A stretch of 64,000 nt of DNA from Weissella bombi (GTDB lineage Bacteria; Bacillota; Bacilli; Lactobacillales; Lactobacillaceae), in assembly GCF_900094835.1 (NCBI RefSeq), contig NZ_FMAO01000001.1:1-64000 (forward strand), given 5' to 3'. The translations under genes were made by a program, and so were the position numbers. Of this stretch, positions 62,978 through 64,000 are shown piece by piece (position 1 is the stretch's first letter; the number at the start of each line of letters is the position of its first letter). Below the pieces are notes generated by a model. The model saw only the letters and a list, made by a program, of their open reading frames with translations. It had not been told where the DNA came from and did not search any database.

Positions 62978-64000
62978 ATGAAAAATAATAATTTATGTAA
63001 TATTGGTATACTAATTCCTGCTTTTAATCCTGATATGAAATTATTACAGTTAATTGATAATTTATATCAGCAAAGTAATTTTGATCAAAGAATCATTATT
63101 ATAGATGATGGATCAGATGGACAAGATATTTTTAATCAAATTAAAATGAATTTTTCAGATATTGTTGTGCTACACCATGTGGTTAATGAAGGAAAAGGGG
63201 CAGCATTAAAAACTGGATTTAAGTATATTGTTGAGAATTATCCTGATATTTTAGGGATTGCGACTATGGATGCAGATGGACAACATTTGGTTGAGGATCT
63301 TCGAGCGGTTGAAAACACATTTATCAAAAATATGACGGCGTTAGTTATTGGCAGTCGTACATTTGGAGATGATGTACCCCTAAGGAGTCGATTCGGAAAT
63401 TTGTTGACCAATAAATTAGTTAGCTTGTTAGTAGGAATTAATATAAATGATACACAAACTGGATTACGTGTGATACCAATAAAATATGTAAAGCAATTAT
63501 TGTCGTTCAAATCAAATCGTTACGAATTTGAATTTGAAATGCTCTTGTCAGCAAAGCAATCAAATGTCGAACTTATTGAAGTACCAATTCAAACAGTTTA
63601 TTTAAATGATAATGAAACATCACATTTTAGAGTGATTGCAGATTCAATATCAATTTATAGTCGTTTTTTTAAATTTGCTTTTAGCGGATTAGGTTCGTTT
63701 CTAATTGATTTTGTTAGTTTCTACATATTAGTTAATTTTATGATGAATGCAACTTCATCCAACTTCATTTTATTAACTACAATCATAGCGCGCTTATTAT
63801 CAGCTATTTTTAATTACGGTGTTAATAAAAAAATTGTATTTCAAGATCAAGGATCAAGAACGTTATTAAAGTATGTCACATTAATGTTTGTACAAATGAT
63901 AACATCTGGTTTGATGACTACTTTAATGAGTGAACTAACAGGCCAGCTACATTCAACATTTTGGATAACGTTTATTAAATTATGGATAGATTTCTTATTG
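62978..64000 (+). CDS. GT2 glycosyltransferase fused to GtrA-like membrane domain (3' end outside window)
   Basis: An open frame of 341 codons still open at 64000. The N-terminal GT2 domain (about 1-215) has LIPAFNP, IIDDGSDG, EGKGAALKTGF and the metal-binding MDADGQH, as in polyprenol-phosphate sugar transferases. From about 228 a GtrA-like domain begins (FFKFAFSGLGSFLIDFVSFYILV) with several membrane helices and NYGVNKKIVF. Such proteins load a sugar onto undecaprenyl phosphate for wall glycosylation. The ATG follows AAGAGTT. Codons are strongly AT-rich, unlike the neighbouring core genes. Confidence 0.88.
   Translation, partial: MKNNNLCNIGILIPAFNPDMKLLQLIDNLYQQSNFDQRIIIIDDGSDGQDIFNQIKMNFSDIVVLHHVVNEGKGAALKTGFKYIVENYPDILGIATMDADGQHLVEDLRAVENTFIKNMTALVIGSRTFGDDVPLRSRFGNLLTNKLVSLLVGININDTQTGLRVIPIKYVKQLLSFKSNRYEFEFEMLLSAKQSNVELIEVPIQTVYLNDNETSHFRVIADSISIYSRFFKFAFSGLGSFLIDFVSFYILVNFMMNATSSNFILLTTIIARLLSAIFNYGVNKKIVFQDQGSRTLLKYVTLMFVQMITSGLMTTLMSELTGQLHSTFWITFIKLWIDFLL

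Overview
The window is one contiguous stretch of low-GC Gram-positive chromosome that is almost entirely core genome. Gene content and order point to Lactobacillales: relQ-nadK-rluD beside spxH, rimP-nusA-ylxR-ylxQ-infB-rbfA-truB-ribF, parE-parC, a fused-permease glycine betaine importer under a BusR-type regulator, a methionine T-box, and RNase J1 with RNA polymerase epsilon. Within that order the Weissella/Leuconostoc lineage is my best guess, by inference only. I see no insertion sequence, prophage, CRISPR array, rRNA gene or replication origin.

Layout. 1-580: six tRNA genes (Val, Lys, Arg, Pro, Met, Gly) ending in a terminator, probably the tail of a larger RNA cluster. 677-3321: HAD phosphatase, murI, rdgB, yfcE-type phosphodiesterase. 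3398-8129: an spxH-like gene divergent from relQ-nadK-rluD-mgtE. 8153-15401: the translation and transcription operon rimP-nusA-ylxR-ylxQ-infB-rbfA, then truB and ribF; a terminator-like hairpin lies in the rimP leader. 15422-20370: rqcH, cutC, a MarR regulator and two degV genes. 20485-27968: ypmR-ypmS-yozE-rbgA-rnhB-dprA, then topA-xerC; the dprA start lies inside a long hairpin. 28048-35289: aldose epimerase, plsY (minus), parE-parC, ppaC. 35421-39464: busR divergent from busAA-busAB, plus a 56-codon membrane protein gene. 39700-43755: nox, a methionine T-box, a MetQ-like protein, msrA, a lipid kinase. 43827-45722 (minus): rpoY-rnjA. 46037-48237: a membrane-anchored protein of unknown function, def, a UPF0223 gene and an inositol-phosphatase-like gene; typA follows with its own TTG start. 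50314-53942: ftsW-ylbG-rsmD-coaD-ylbL. 54187-60867: lplA-pdhABCD plus an alpha/beta hydrolase behind a promoter with a cre-like site. 61031-62662: an OppA-like protein. 62978-64000: an AT-rich GT2-GtrA gene cut by the window edge.

How the parts connect. Housekeeping information processing dominates (ribosome maturation, initiation, tRNA and rRNA modification, rescue, topology). Stress and nutrient control appear as ppGpp synthesis (relQ), osmolyte import (bus), methionine supply and repair (T-box-metQ-msrA) and redox balance (nox, PDH). The most interesting material is regulatory: the hairpin enclosing the dprA start, a likely attenuator before rimP-nusA with an 11-codon leader ORF, a spaced inverted repeat over the busAA promoter, and the methionine T-box reading through into msrA. 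Protein oddities are a RimP with a duplicated C-terminal domain and two secreted binding proteins without a lipobox cysteine. I found no wholly new multigene system.
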